Shown in pieces: positions 23,001-34,500 of a stretch of DNA of 64,000 bases. The notes beneath the pieces are model-generated. The model was not told the DNA's origin. It made no database searches and saw nothing but the letters and a program-made list of their open reading frames with translations. Source of the stretch: Symsagittifera roscoffensis (lineage: Eukaryota; Xenacoelomorpha; Acoela; Convolutidae); NCBI RefSeq assembly GCF_963678635.1, contig NC_087071.1:23636013-23700012 (forward strand), in the 5' to 3' direction. The first letter of the stretch is position 1. Every line of letters begins with the position of its first letter. Made by a program: the position numbers and the translations under genes.

Positions 23001-23238
23001 AACTCCTTCATCTCTCTACTTCGCAACCTGACCTCGATTGACAAATTCTCAATCATCAGTTTCTCATCTGACGTAGAAGTGTTCACGAACTCAAACAACC
23101 TCAAACGGTCATCAGTTTGGGATAAGAATAAGGAGCTTTTGTGGGATCATTTGAACCCGGAAAACTGTTTGTCTGTTGCGAATGAGTACAGCAAACTGAA
23201 TGCGATCAACTTCATCAATGCACTGACTGCTGAAGGAG
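23001..23238 (+). CDS. ITIH-like protein, exon 7 (vWA core)
   Basis: The exon starts in phase 0 with NSFISLLRNLTSIDKFSIIS and continues FSSDVEVFTN, the amphipathic helix and D-K/Q-F-x-I-I-x-F-S strand of ITIH vWA domains. A polar insert follows and then the helix VANEYSKLNAINFINALTAE. It ends after one base of a codon at GGAG/GCAAGT. That is a GC donor of perfect consensus, and it is the only local donor that keeps the frame into exon 8, where the MIDAS Thr lies. Confidence 0.88.
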
Positions 23239-23255
23239 GCAAGTTGCAAGTTCAC

Positions 23256-23535
23256 CAGTAGCGGATTTAGAGGGGGGGGAGCGAGGGTGCGGACATCTCC
23301 CTCTCTCAGTGATTCGACCACCTGCCGACCCAAAGGGTCCCCTTTTGTACAATTTTGAGATATCCATTTTCGGTTGACTGACTCTAAAGTTTTTCTGAGC
23401 CAAAAGGTAATAATTTTGAGGGGGCAGCGCGCGCCGAAAAACGCGATTTTTTTATCAACAAAGGTGGACAAAATTTTCAAAATTTTTCGAAAATGCAATA
23501 CCCCCCCCCCTCGAAAAAACCTAAATCCGCCCCTG
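23256..23535. mobile_element. hAT-type MITE, copy 4
   Basis: A 280-bp element starts CAGTAGCGGATTTAGAGG and ends CTAAATCCGCCCCTG, the inverse termini of the family, with the internal block CCGACCCAAAGGGTCCCC. The flanking octamers AAGTTCAC and AATAAGTT do not match, so the target duplication is eroded or one end is displaced. It begins 17 bp downstream of the exon 7 splice donor. Confidence 0.8.
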
Positions 23536-23789
23536 AATAAGTTTCAGAAAAGTTGAACTATAGATAAAGCCAAATTATTGGCAACATCTTTTCGGTCAGA
23601 GAATCTGAACGAAAATAAATAACCGCTCCTATTGACGTCGAATTTCATCTTATTACTGATTTTCACACGTAAGGACTCTTTTCAGAAAACTAGTTACCCT
23701 AAAATGATATCGTATTTGACTGATCAAACTGCTCAAGTTCACCAATATTGCCAACTATTTGCCATTGTTACATAAATAATAGCAAAAAT

Positions 23790-25200
23790 AGGAACCGACA
23801 GAATTAATTAAAAAGAGCAATCTGCCAATTTTTAGCAAGTTTTGAATGCCAACTTAAGATTTAGGTGACCTTGAGACAAACTATCTGTCTGAACACTTAG
23901 CTTTTGCATGCTAAAATTATTTGAAATGGGTACTTTGTTGTTTTTAATGAGTTTTCTCTCCAAATTGAATGCTCAAATGTTGACAAAAAACCGGAGCAGA
24001 CAGAAATAGTTAAAAAGAATAAACTGCCAATTTTTAGCAATTTTTGAATGCCAGCTTAAGATTTAGTTGACCTTGAGACCAACTTTTTGTCTAAACTCTT
24101 AGCTTCTGCATGCTAAAACTGTGAAATGTGTCATTTGTTCTTTTTATTGAATTTTCTCTCCAAATTGAAGGCCAAAATGTTGACAAAAAACTGGAGTAGA
24201 CAGAAATAATTTAACAGAGCTAACTGCCAATTTTGATCATTTTTTGAATGCTAGCTGAAGATTTAGTTGAACTTGAGACCAACTTTCTGTCTGAACTCTT
24301 AGCTTTTGCATGCTAAAACTATCTGAAATTGGTCATTTGTTCTTTTTATTGAATTTTCTCTCCAAATTGAGTGCCAATGTTGTCAAAAAACTGGAGCAGA
24401 CAGAAATAATTTAAAAGAGCTAACTGCCAATTTTGATCAGTTTTGAAAGCAAGTTTAAAATTTTAGGTGACCTTGAGACAAACTTTCTGTCTGAACTTTA
24501 TCTTTTGCATGCTAAAATTATCTGAAATGGGTACTTGGTTCTTTTTATTGAATTTTCTCTCCAAATTGAATGCTCAAATGTTGACAAAAAATTGGAGCAG
24601 ACAGAAATAGTTAAAAAGATTAAACTGCCAATTTTTAGCAATTATTTAATGTCAGCTTAAGATTTAGTTGACCTTGAGACCACCTTTTTGTCTGAACTCT
24701 TAGCTTTTGCATGCTAAAACTATCTGAAATGGGTCATTTGTTCTTTTTAATAAATTTTTCTCTTCAATTTGAGTGCCAATGTTGTCAAAAAATTGGAGCA
24801 GACAGAAATAATTTAAAAAAGCAAACTGCTGATTTTGAGCAATTTTGGAATGCCAGCTTAAAATTTAGTTGATCTCGAGACAAACTTTCTGTCCGAGCTC
24901 TTAGCTTTTGCATGTTAAAATTGTCTGAAATGTGTCATTTGTTTTTTTTTAATGAACTTTTTCTCCAATTTGAATGCCAAAGTGTTGTCAAAAAACTGGA
25001 TCAGGCAGAAGTAGTTAAAAAGAGCAATCTGCCAATTTCGAGCAAATTTTGCATGCAAATTTGACTTTTTAGGCGAACTTGACACATACGTTTTGTCTGA
25101 AAAACTAGCTTTTGCACATTAAAATTTAAGGACAATTCCGCTTTTTAATTAATTCTGTCGGTTCTAAACTTTTTTCTCTATATATTAAATGCCAAATTGT
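23790..25200 (+). repeat. Tandem array, ~200-bp monomer, about seven copies
   Basis: The anchor phrase GCAGACAGAAATAGTTAAAA and its variants recur near 23797, 23997, 24197, 24397, 24597, 24799 and 25001, a period of about 200 bp. Each monomer also carries AACTGCCAATTTT, GACCTTGAGAC, CTTTCTGTCTGAAC and CTTTTGCATGCTAAAA in fixed order. A further diverged monomer lies at about 25935-26085. It is intronic and non-coding. Confidence 0.9.
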
Positions 25201-26569
25201 TAGCAAAATGTTTTTAGTTCAAAGAATTTGAGCGAAATTAACCAAACTAAACACATGCTCTTTTTGAAGTCTGAAATCAGTTTTTTTTTTTCATTTCAAC
25301 CGTATTTTTATAGTTTTAACAAATTTCTTGGTCAACGTCTTAAATTTTTGAAATTTTTCTAATCTTCAAGTTGAAAATAACTGAAAGTAATTCTTTGAAA
25401 ATTTCTGTCTTTGAGAAGATGCATGTAAGTACTTTGAAGTAAGGACTTGAAGTTATATTTAGAAAACTGACCTCTAAAAAGCGCAATCGGATCTTTTTAA
25501 CTATTCCCCCCTTTTGGACCTTGTTAACTATTCCCCCCTATGCATGTATCATTTTTAAAAACCATTTCTGTATAAAGTAAGCGTTTCAAAAATTTCACAA
25601 TTTAGTGGGTTTTCATTTCCGCGCCTTCGTATTTGTGTTACTCACCACTTAAATAATACCCACGTAAAAAACTTTAAACAATATTTTTTGAAAATTGTTT
25701 TAAGCTATATTGAAAATGTGGCCGCCAAAGTTGAATTTCTGAAAATCGAAATAGGGGGGGGTATTTAACAAGATCCGCGCAATCAGTTTGGTTTGCTCTG
25801 TTGACAGTTAGAATTCAACTTTGAAAATTCGGCTGTAATTTCAACTCTATTTCACTGCCTCAAGGTCAAAATGATTTCAAAAGTTTAAGACGTTGTCCGA
25901 GAAACTTGTCAAAAGTTATAGTAACAAAAAGTCAAAACAGACAGAAATAAGTTTAAAAAACGATCTGTCAATTTTGTGCAAAATTAGAATGCAAATTTGA
26001 ATTTTTAGGGGACCTTGACACATACCTTCTGTCTGAGAAGTATGCTTTTGCATGCAAATTTTGTCTGAAATAGGTCATGTGCGTTTTAAAAAAAATTTCG
26101 TGTGTTTCAACCATTTGCAAGTCTTTACATAACCAAGTAAAGAACCATTTTTAAATCATTTCAGAAACCAATGAGTCACATAAGAAACTAACCTAAAGTA
26201 GAAATAACTCAAAACAACTGTTTTTTTTTGCCGTTCAAGTTACTCAAGTTCACCAATATTGCCACTAATTTGGCATTTACTATCTTATATATTAAAAGTA
26301 ACTCCGACGCAATGTTTAACTGAACTCAATGTTTTAGCTTAGTCGAATGCAACGTTTAAAAAACTCGTTAGGCTTAAAGTTTAAGAGAAGGCCAAGAACA
26401 TTCTAGAACTTTCAAATTTTCTTAAGTCTGGAATATTCTAGAATTGTTTTTGACAAAAATTCAATTATGTAGACGATTCTTCAAGGCTAGACAGTGCCTG
26501 TCCATTTTTTCCAAAATTTTCGAAAGTTCTTAGATTGATTTCATTCTGAAACGAACCAACTAGTAACAG

Positions 26570-27310
26570 CAACCTCCTAGCTAGAACAACTAACTGTTTG
26601 CCAACCGATTTGCACTATGAATTGTTTTGAAATTTTCAGTTTCATCGCTTGCATAGCTTGCTTAGAAAAACAAACTTTTCGCCAATCGATTTGCTCTGTG
26701 AAAACTTGAGATAATTCAAAGTTTTATTGCTTCAATAGCTTCCTTAGAAAAACTTAAGCTTTTCGCACACTAATTTGCCCCTTGAAATAACTTGAAAAAT
26801 TCAAAGTTTCATCGCATGAATCGTGTGCTCAGAAAAACGTTGAAATATTTCAAGTTTTCTCATAGACCGAATCGTTTTGTGAAAAGCTTAAGTTTTCAAA
26901 GCAAAGCTTTCGCAAACATTTTGTAAGCAAGCTTTTTGCAAAATAATTTTAAAGAAACTTTAATTTGAAGTTTTCAGAGCTTAAATAGCTCGCTTAGATA
27001 AACTTAAGCTTTTGGCATAACAATTTGGTCTATGAAACAAGCTGAAATAATTCCAAATTTCATAGCTTTAAAAGCTTGCTTAGAAAAACTTCAACTTTTC
27101 CTGAACCGATTCAGTCTATAAATTAACTTGAAATAGGTCAACGTTTCATAGCTCTAAAAGATTGCTAATTATTTCAAAGTTTCAGCTTGAATAGCTTGCT
27201 TAGAAAAACTTCAATTTTTCGGGAACCGATTAGTTCTACGAAACCTAAAGTTTTTCAAACCGATTTACGATATGGCTCAACTTGAAATTGTTCAAAGTTT
27301 CATTGCTTGG
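26570..27310 (+). repeat. Diverged tandem array, ~105-120-bp monomer
   Basis: The phrases GCTTAGAAAAACTTAAGCTTT, CAAAGTTTCATCGCTT and CCGATTTGCTCTATGAAA recur about six times with drift at roughly 105-120-bp spacing. It is non-coding, in intron 7. Confidence 0.65.
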
Positions 27311-27696
27311 ATAGCTTGATCGAAACTTTTTTTTTGTGAGCCAATTGATTATTGGAGGCGGGCTTGCTAGTATAACTGAATTGAAAGGTTGACTCTTTAA
27401 AAAAAGTAATGAAATGTTGAAGAGTTTCAGATTATTAGGCAAGCTGGACAATTCTAGAAGTTGACTCTTTGGGCGTTTTTTAAGAAAATGCTGCCGCGTT
27501 TTCGAAAATATGAATGATCATTCCCATGCACATAATGGATTTAATCCGTGGAAAAAAGTGTTCTATTCGACTGGAGTTGAGGTGCGAGGGAGGAAGAGGT
27601 GTGACTGTATAGCTGTACGCCATTGGAATTCAGTACTTCCCTTTCATGTGGTATCGAATTGTGCATTTCCGTGAATAAATTGTTCTTTGTTTTCAG

Positions 27697-27821
27697 ATAC
27701 GGACGTGAACCTAGCACTGTCTCGTGCAGTGGACTGTCTGCCTCAACCATACGACTACATTAATTTGATCTACTTCGTCACAGATGGAAACCCCAATGTG
27801 GGAGTCACAGACAAACGAAAG
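27697..27821 (+). CDS. ITIH-like protein, exon 8 (vWA, MIDAS Thr and Asp)
   Basis: The first two bases complete a GAT codon with exon 7. The exon then reads TDVNLALSRAVDCLPQPYDY, followed by the strand INLIYFVTDGNPNVG and a basic end. Thr378 and Asp406 (numbered in the assembled protein) fall at the second and third MIDAS positions, so all metal-coordinating residues of the vWA domain are present. It ends in phase 0 at a GTTTGC donor. The rest of vWA and the C-terminal region are not recognisable in the remaining window. Confidence 0.9.
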
Positions 27822-27939
27822 GTTTGCACTTTGTTGAAATTATTGTTCTGACTTTCGATACGAAAGTAACGGAATATTTGTGCTCGGGGTGGGTTTTTTT
27901 TTATTATTCAGACAAATTTCGACTTTTTAACTAGCCATT

Positions 27940-28375
27940 TTTGACGGAATTTTTTTATATCATTCAAAAGGTATTGCTGTCCTGAGATCAAATTTGAAAA
28001 GATTTTTCACCTGTGATCATTTTTCGTAAAGTTATGGGGGTTTAAAGATTGCCATTTTGGCCAATTTGGGACAATTAACGCGCGATATATTTCGCGCTAT
28101 TAACGCGTAAGCGGAGAGTTAATCCGTCTTAAAATCGTTCCAAATTGGTTGAAAGAAGCTTATTTGCCATAACTGATTTGTTACAAGGAACTAAATCTAT
28201 CTTTTTGTACTTTAAATGGCGTGTGGGGGGATGATTTTCATAAAAAGTTTCAAATTTAAATAATTTTATTTTTATTTTATTACATTTAATTTTTTAATGT
28301 TATTACTGCTCCATAAAATCTTAAAAAGCAGTCGGAATATTCAGGGCTTCGTCTTGATACGAGCAGTCTTGTTAT
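27940..28375 (-). repeat. Dispersed repeat family, copy C
   Basis: On the minus strand, from 28375 down, it has AGACTGCTCGTATCAAGACG, CTGAATATTCCGACTGC, CACACGCCATTTAAAGTAC, GCGCGAAATATATCGCG and GGCAATCTTTAAACCCCCAT, in the same order as copy A at 17641. It is non-coding. Confidence 0.65.
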
Positions 28376-28739
28376 TTTCTTGGTGCTCAGTTGAACGTCA
28401 AATCAACCCTACGATTGTTTCTTTCCAATAGCTATTCCATTCATTTTCACGTCTGATTTTCCGCTGCTTTTCTTAGATAGTATCTTTGTTTTTGTTTTTG
28501 CATTTTTTCAGGGTCAGTTTGTTTTGTAATTGCTGATTTTTTTGACGCTTCCTAGAAATTTTTGGTATACTCATTGTTTTAGGATGTTTTTTAAGATGTT
28601 GTGTTTTGTCATCTGCATCTGAAGTCAGAATACTTTCATTTTTTCCTTTTTTGTTCAATGTCATATATATGAATGATGAAGGAATGCGAGCCTAATATGG
28701 ATAACTGTTGTACTTTATAGTTTACAATTTGCATTCGAT

Positions 28740-29150
28740 ACTATTTGTTTTGAGTGGCAACCTACTGTTGACAATTTTTTGAATAGGATTTCAGATGGTC
28801 CAAAACAGCTCCACAAAGTCATACGCCACACAATTTTCTACTAAGAGCGTGTGGCAACTGCAACAAAGGCTTTTTAAAGGTCAATGAATGTGCACTGAGT
28901 AATTGTGATCTTAATTATGGTTATCAAAGCCTCAAGTGCAGCCTTTTTCGATGTGATCCTGTGTGATATTGTGATATTTGACACTTTGTGAGATATTGAT
29001 TCATTCTATCATGAATGACCCGCTCAAAAGTATTACCTAAACCAGGTAAAAGAGAAAATTACCTTCTATTCGATGGGTCTAGTTCTCTGCCTTTTCGGAA
29101 GAGAGGTTCAATTCTAGCATTGTTGAAACAAGAAATTTTTGTTCAGTCAA
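28740..29150 (-). pseudogene. LINE reverse transcriptase fragment
   Basis: The minus strand from about 29128 reads ARIEPLFRKGRELDPSN, then after one stop SLLPGLGNTFERVIHDRMNQ. This matches the conserved N-terminal RT block of CR1/Jockey-type non-LTR elements (P-x-F-K-K-G-x-x-x-D-P-x-N-Y-R-P-I-S-L-L-x-x-x-x-K-x-x-E-R-x-I). Degenerate similarity continues to about 28740. It is an inactive fragment in the last visible ITIH intron and is unlike the LINE at 31.5 kb in strand and position. Confidence 0.75.
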
Positions 29151-29219
29151 ACAATTTTATAAAAGGTTTGTTAAAACTGGGAACAAAACCGGACAATTAA
29201 TTTTTTTCCAGCAATATCA

Positions 29220-30290
29220 AATTCAACCAAACTAACCAAACTTAGTTTCTAACAATTTGATTATGTTTCATATTCAATTTTCGTTATGCATGCTAAATAG
29301 TTTGAGTTAACTTCCTGTTTACTGGCCAGTTTTACCGCAAAATTTGCCCCGAAACTGTTATTATATCAAAATCTGTACTCTTTTTACCTTGTTGTGATTT
29401 TTTTGCTTATGCTAGATCATTAAAAACACGAAAAAAAATATCTTCTCTGCTGTGGATTTTATTAAATTTTTAAAGAAAAATCATTTTCTTCTTATTCAGC
29501 GTTTTACGATTCTTTTGGTTTGAGAATTTATCCATTTCTGGTCTCTGTGGTTATACATGTTAGAAGTTTCTCCTAAACCAGTGTGTTTTTGAGGCTGGAA
29601 TTTTAGTTCATTATCTACCCAGAGCTTCAAATAGTCCATACTTATTGTTTTTTCTATTAAATTAAATCAATTGCAATTTTGCGCTTTTCATCTAACAAAA
29701 TTGCTACCTGCAATTCTTTTTGTTAAACTTGTTATCTACATCAAAAACTTTTTTAATCATGATTCGGTTATTGCTTTCGTTATGTCTGCTAGATGTATTG
29801 AGCTAACTTGTTTTCTGATTTTTTTTTCACTTGAAGTACTCAAACAATTTATTCTGTTTACTGGCCAGTTTTACTGCAATATTTACCATAAAAAAGTTAT
29901 TATATCAAAATATATACTCTCTTTACCTTGTTGTTTTCTTGCCCCTGTTTGATCATTGAAGACACGAAAAATTTTTTCTTCTCTGCTGTGGAATTTTTGA
30001 TTTAAAAAAATCCTTTTTTCTTATTCAGCGTTTCACGATTCAATTGGTATGAGATTCTATCTATTTCTGGCTTATGTGATTACAAACTTTAGAAATTTTT
30101 CCTAAATCAGTGTTTTTGTCGCTGCGTTTTTCAGTTCATTATCTACTCAGTGCTTTGAGTTTTTCATACTTGATGTTCTTTCGACTAAAATAATTCATCG
30201 TTAATTTGGCGCTTTCCATCTATCAAAATTGCTACCTGCAATTCATTTTGTTAAAATTGTTATCTACATCAAATAAAAGTTCTAATGATG
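29220..30290 (+). repeat. Tandem duplication, ~535-bp unit
   Basis: TTTACTGGCCAGTTTTACC at about 29319 recurs at about 29857, TCTTCTCTGCTGTGGA at about 29441 and 29978, and AAATTGCTACCTGCAATTC at about 29697 and 30226. The fixed order and ~535-bp offset show two adjacent copies with about 15-20% divergence. It is non-coding. Confidence 0.8.
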
Positions 30291-31244
30291 ACTCGGTTTT
30301 TGCTTTCAAAAACAACCCAACTCAATTTTTTACCATGATTGGATTTTGAAATTTAGCAGTTTATTTTCACATCATTGAGAAATTGCATTCCAAATCACCC
30401 CATGGTGATCAGTTACAGATACTTTCAAGATAAATTTCAATCTTTCAACTTGAAAAAGTAATCGAGTTTAGAAAATTTTAACTGGTACCAGTTTTTCTGG
30501 TTGCTGGTTTTCAATTTTTTAGGAAAAGAGTGTTACCTATTCTTATGCTTATCCAATCATGAAGTCATTTGATTTTCCTCAAAATAGAAAAAGTTTAGGT
30601 TGCCACAAAGTAAATGATTTATAGATGGTGCTATGATAAAATCATCCAGAAGTTTTGCAGTGTTAGAAGCGTGTAGGTTTTTACGGAATTGTGAGGAAAA
30701 TGAACACCCGTAAAAGATATATTTTTTAATTTCTGAGTTGTAATTTGATGCTTGAAAAATTATAGTTAATATTGCTCGTTTTCTTTTGATTTTTCCTTAA
30801 AAAGTAGAAGTTAAAATCTCCACAAACAAAATAACTTTTAGCTGGTGCTGTTTTAGTATGATTGAAAATGTTTTCTATTGTCACAAGCGTCTGAATTTTA
30901 CGGCACTGGGAGAAAACAAAACACACGCAAAAAGTGTATTTTTTTCAAATGATTGTACTGTGATGTTTCAAATTTTAATGTTGTTAATGCTTGTTTTTTT
31001 TCTCTTTGTTTTTCACGTTCAGTGTTCTGTTTCTCTTTCTTCGTTATGAAATAAGAAAATTTACTCGGGTTTGCTTTATTTTGAAAAAAGCCATCAGAAT
31101 TCATGATTCGCCCTGTTTGGGATCAAGCTCGTTTTGCAGAAAGCAAACAATTTCTCCTTTATATCTAAAATGATTAAAAAAACAAAAATGAAGTCTAAAT
31201 TATTATACAAAGGACGAAGCAAGTATTAATGAGTTATAGTATTA

Positions 31245-31307
31245 TCTTCGCGTTATCACAGAGCTAACGTTTTTTCGTATTAACAGTCTTTAAGCTCTTT
31301 TCCAATT
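31245..31307 (+). repeat. 63-bp direct repeat, left copy (flanks the LINE)
   Basis: TCTTCGCGTTATCACAGAGC and the following sequence to CCAATTG match 35578-35641 in direct orientation at roughly 80% identity, without long gaps. The two copies bracket the decayed LINE at 31.5-35.4 kb. Confidence 0.65.
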
Positions 31308-31559
31308 GAAATTTAAATTTACCCTAGATAAAAAATATTCGCTTTTTCAAATACACCAAAAATAACCTTAATGGAACAGAAACTGAGCCTGTTCACAAAT
31401 TATTATCTTATGAACTCATTCTTTCATTATTTTGCCTTAAAACCAAATTCGCCTAGAGGAAACTATTGGTCTATGTAGTTCCTTCTATAGTTAAAAACAA
31501 ACAGTCCAGCCAAAAACTAATCTTTGACTAACTCGATAATTTAAACCAACAACCTTTTA

Positions 31560-34500
31560 CAAAATTTGTTACGATCTTTATGGTCAAAAAGAAGATTACA
31601 AGAAAATCATCGAAGTGTTCACAGAAACAGGATATCATCAAATGTGAATGAGACAACTACAACTGAAGCAACTAGCCAGACTTCCAACGCCAAGATAGTG
31701 ATTTGAACCTTTCAAAATCCCCGCTGAAAGCAAAAATCTGCTTTTGGGATCCAGTATCACGGCTCGAATAAGAACGGAAACTATGCCAAGTGCCACCATA
31801 ATTCATTCTTATAGAGGAAGAAGTGCTGAAGAGAAAATCAAAGTTTTGAGTAAGTATTCATCAACAGAACTTAAATATGTTGTCGTCTAACAGAACTTAA
31901 ATATGTTGTCGTCTAACTGTAGTCAAATCTTGATAAAGTGTGTGAAGTTGCAATCAAACACCAGAAATTGATTGATGATATTACCAATAAAATTTGTCCT
32001 GAATTGATAGTAGGTGGCGAGCTACCTCCAATCTTATGCAACGAGGAAGTAAGATCTAAGGTTGAATTATATGATGACTACTTACACGACACTTACAGTA
32101 GTAAACAAGGTAAAAGTTGGAGCTTTCTGTATTCGGATAACAATCATCTTAATGATGATCTTGGTGGTCCGTTTGTGCAATTTCCGTCGTTCAATTGTAT
32201 GCCGATGCACAATCTGCCACGATCAAAAACTGTAGAAGTTTATAATAGTCGCACTCAAAATAGTTTCACTAATCGCAACCAACCCTACTCTCGGACCCGT
32301 CTGTATCATCAAACCATTAACGGAAAAAATCACCATATAGTGACGTGCAGGTCCATTATCGATACTAGTTAAGAAAATTTCTCTAAAAAAGACTGGCATT
32401 TAATTTTTATGTGCAAACGCGCTATACGACTATTGTTTAACAACGTTTTACTCAAATATTTTTATATTGACTTGAATCCAACATCAACTAATTTTTACAG
32501 CACCTTTTCGCGATCGAAGCAAAACATAACTATTCAATCAGGTGATAATCACTGAAATCTGAGTTTACCAATAAACTAAAACAGCATCACAAAAAGCTGG
32601 TAAATTACAACAACAACATCAAATTCTTACAATTAAACTGTAGAAGCTTAGCATGGAAACGTTCAGATCTGAAAAATATAATGAAAACATTTGGCGAAAA
32701 CAAAATTTTCGGCTTTTCAGAAACTTGAATTAATGAATCGAACGACCAACTTCTGTGATTTCTTGATTGTTCAGCTTACGTTGCTAGTCGATGCGAAACA
32801 TCTGCGGAAGCATGCAAAAAATCAAAAGGTATTGGGGTTATTCTGCTAATACCTAAAATACTCAACCCGAAACCACGGCATGGCAAGACTTAAACTTACT
32901 TCATAAAAAATACGAGGGCATATGAATTGAAATCAAAACAACTTTGTTTTTTAAAAACGAAGGAAAAACGTTTTTAATTATATCATATAATCCGTGCAAA
33001 GCAAATGAAGATTTCATGAAATCCATGATGAACTAGCTAAATCAATTGACTATGCGCAATTCTTTTAATAATTTCAATTCAACTTTAATGGGTGATTACA
33101 ATTTGAATTAACTTAATGAAGACAAAAAAGAATGTCTCGGTAAAATCCTTGTTCCTCACAAACTTTACGTTACTGACAAAACAGTACCCACTCAGTCTAA
33201 AACCCTCTTCAACTATATTATAGCCAAACTATACTTGAAAGATCAATCAAATAAAACAACGGTATTCACACTATCCTTCAAAACAGACCACTTAGCTACA
33301 ACTTTATAACAGCAATACATCTTCCTGCTTAAACCATAACCAAAAATACGCAAGATCTACAATAAAAAATTACTCAGAAGAAAGTAAATCAAACTTTTCT
33401 AGAATCAGGTGGGAGAAGTTTTACAGGCAAAATGAACCTAAGTCAATATACATTACTATCACCAACAACATTGTGCTAAATTTTAAGAAATCTGCTGCAC
33501 AAAAAAAAGCATTATCCAAAAGGACAAACCAAGAGTAAATTTAAGGGTGAACATTTCGTTTTGCAATTTTCAGCTCAAAAAAATTGAGCTTGAAAAATGA
33601 AATATTATCAATAATATTAGAAGTTCAAAAAAAATCCGCAAATCGTTTTTCTCTTCCAAAAAGTTTTTTTTTGGTGGAATAGTTACGAACAGTTTCGAAA
33701 CGGTAAACCTGTTTAACCACAAAATTTCTTTTTCAGACTGCTTTTATGATAAAGTTCCGTTAACTTAACCATGTTTCCTCAACGATGACTTTTATTTAAT
33801 TATTAAATAAGAGGTTTCCATCAGATTTTTTACCAGTGCTGAGTGCAAAATAGAACTTCTAAAACTCAATTATAAAAAGCAACTGGGACCGTCTGACAAC
33901 CCAGCATGGGTACTAAAGATGGTTGCAATGAAATATACCCACATCTTACTTTCCCTTTCAACGAATATCTAGAGAAAACATCTTTCCCTATAAGCCTAAA
34001 AAAGCCATTCTCACACCAGCATACAAAATAGACAACCCAGAACTAACAGAAAACTACAAGCCAATCAGAATCAGGTGCATTATCTTTTATACAAACAAAC
34101 AAACGAATATCCTCTATCGCAAGGCCTGTTTAACAACACACAATTCGGTTTCAGAGCCTCCTATTCAACAAAAGATGCAATCTTACTCTGCGCCGAGTTT
34201 TTTTGTGGCTTGATCCTTATTAGATTGTTCCAAAGCGTTCGACTCTATTGATCATAAGTTTTTGCAACAAAAATTTAAATCTCTGAACTTTTTTAAAAAC
34301 GCAATTGAAATGATAGTTTCTTTAATCAGCAACCGACAACAGCCAACAATTGTTTTCATCAGCAACCGACAACAGAAAACCACACTGAATCAGAATGGAT
34401 TTTATTGCACCAAGGTGTCCCTCAGGGAACCGTTTTGGTACCCCTGATCTTCAATTGGTTTATCAACGTTTTAAACAAGCAGTTACCTAACTCGTGCGAA

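Larger units (their letters stand above)
23239..27696 (+). other. Intron 7 of the ITIH-like gene (GC-AG type)
   Basis: A 4.46-kb intron with GCAAGT donor and TTGTTTTCAG acceptor. It contains a hAT MITE 17 bp after the donor (23256-23535), a 200-bp tandem array (about 23790-25200, with a diverged monomer at about 25935-26085) and a ~110-bp array (about 26570-27310). Confidence 0.7.

Noticed and set aside
28473-28664. Lys-rich 63-codon frame, minus strand
   Set aside because: Low-complexity peptide, adjacent to repeat sequence; not supported as a gene.
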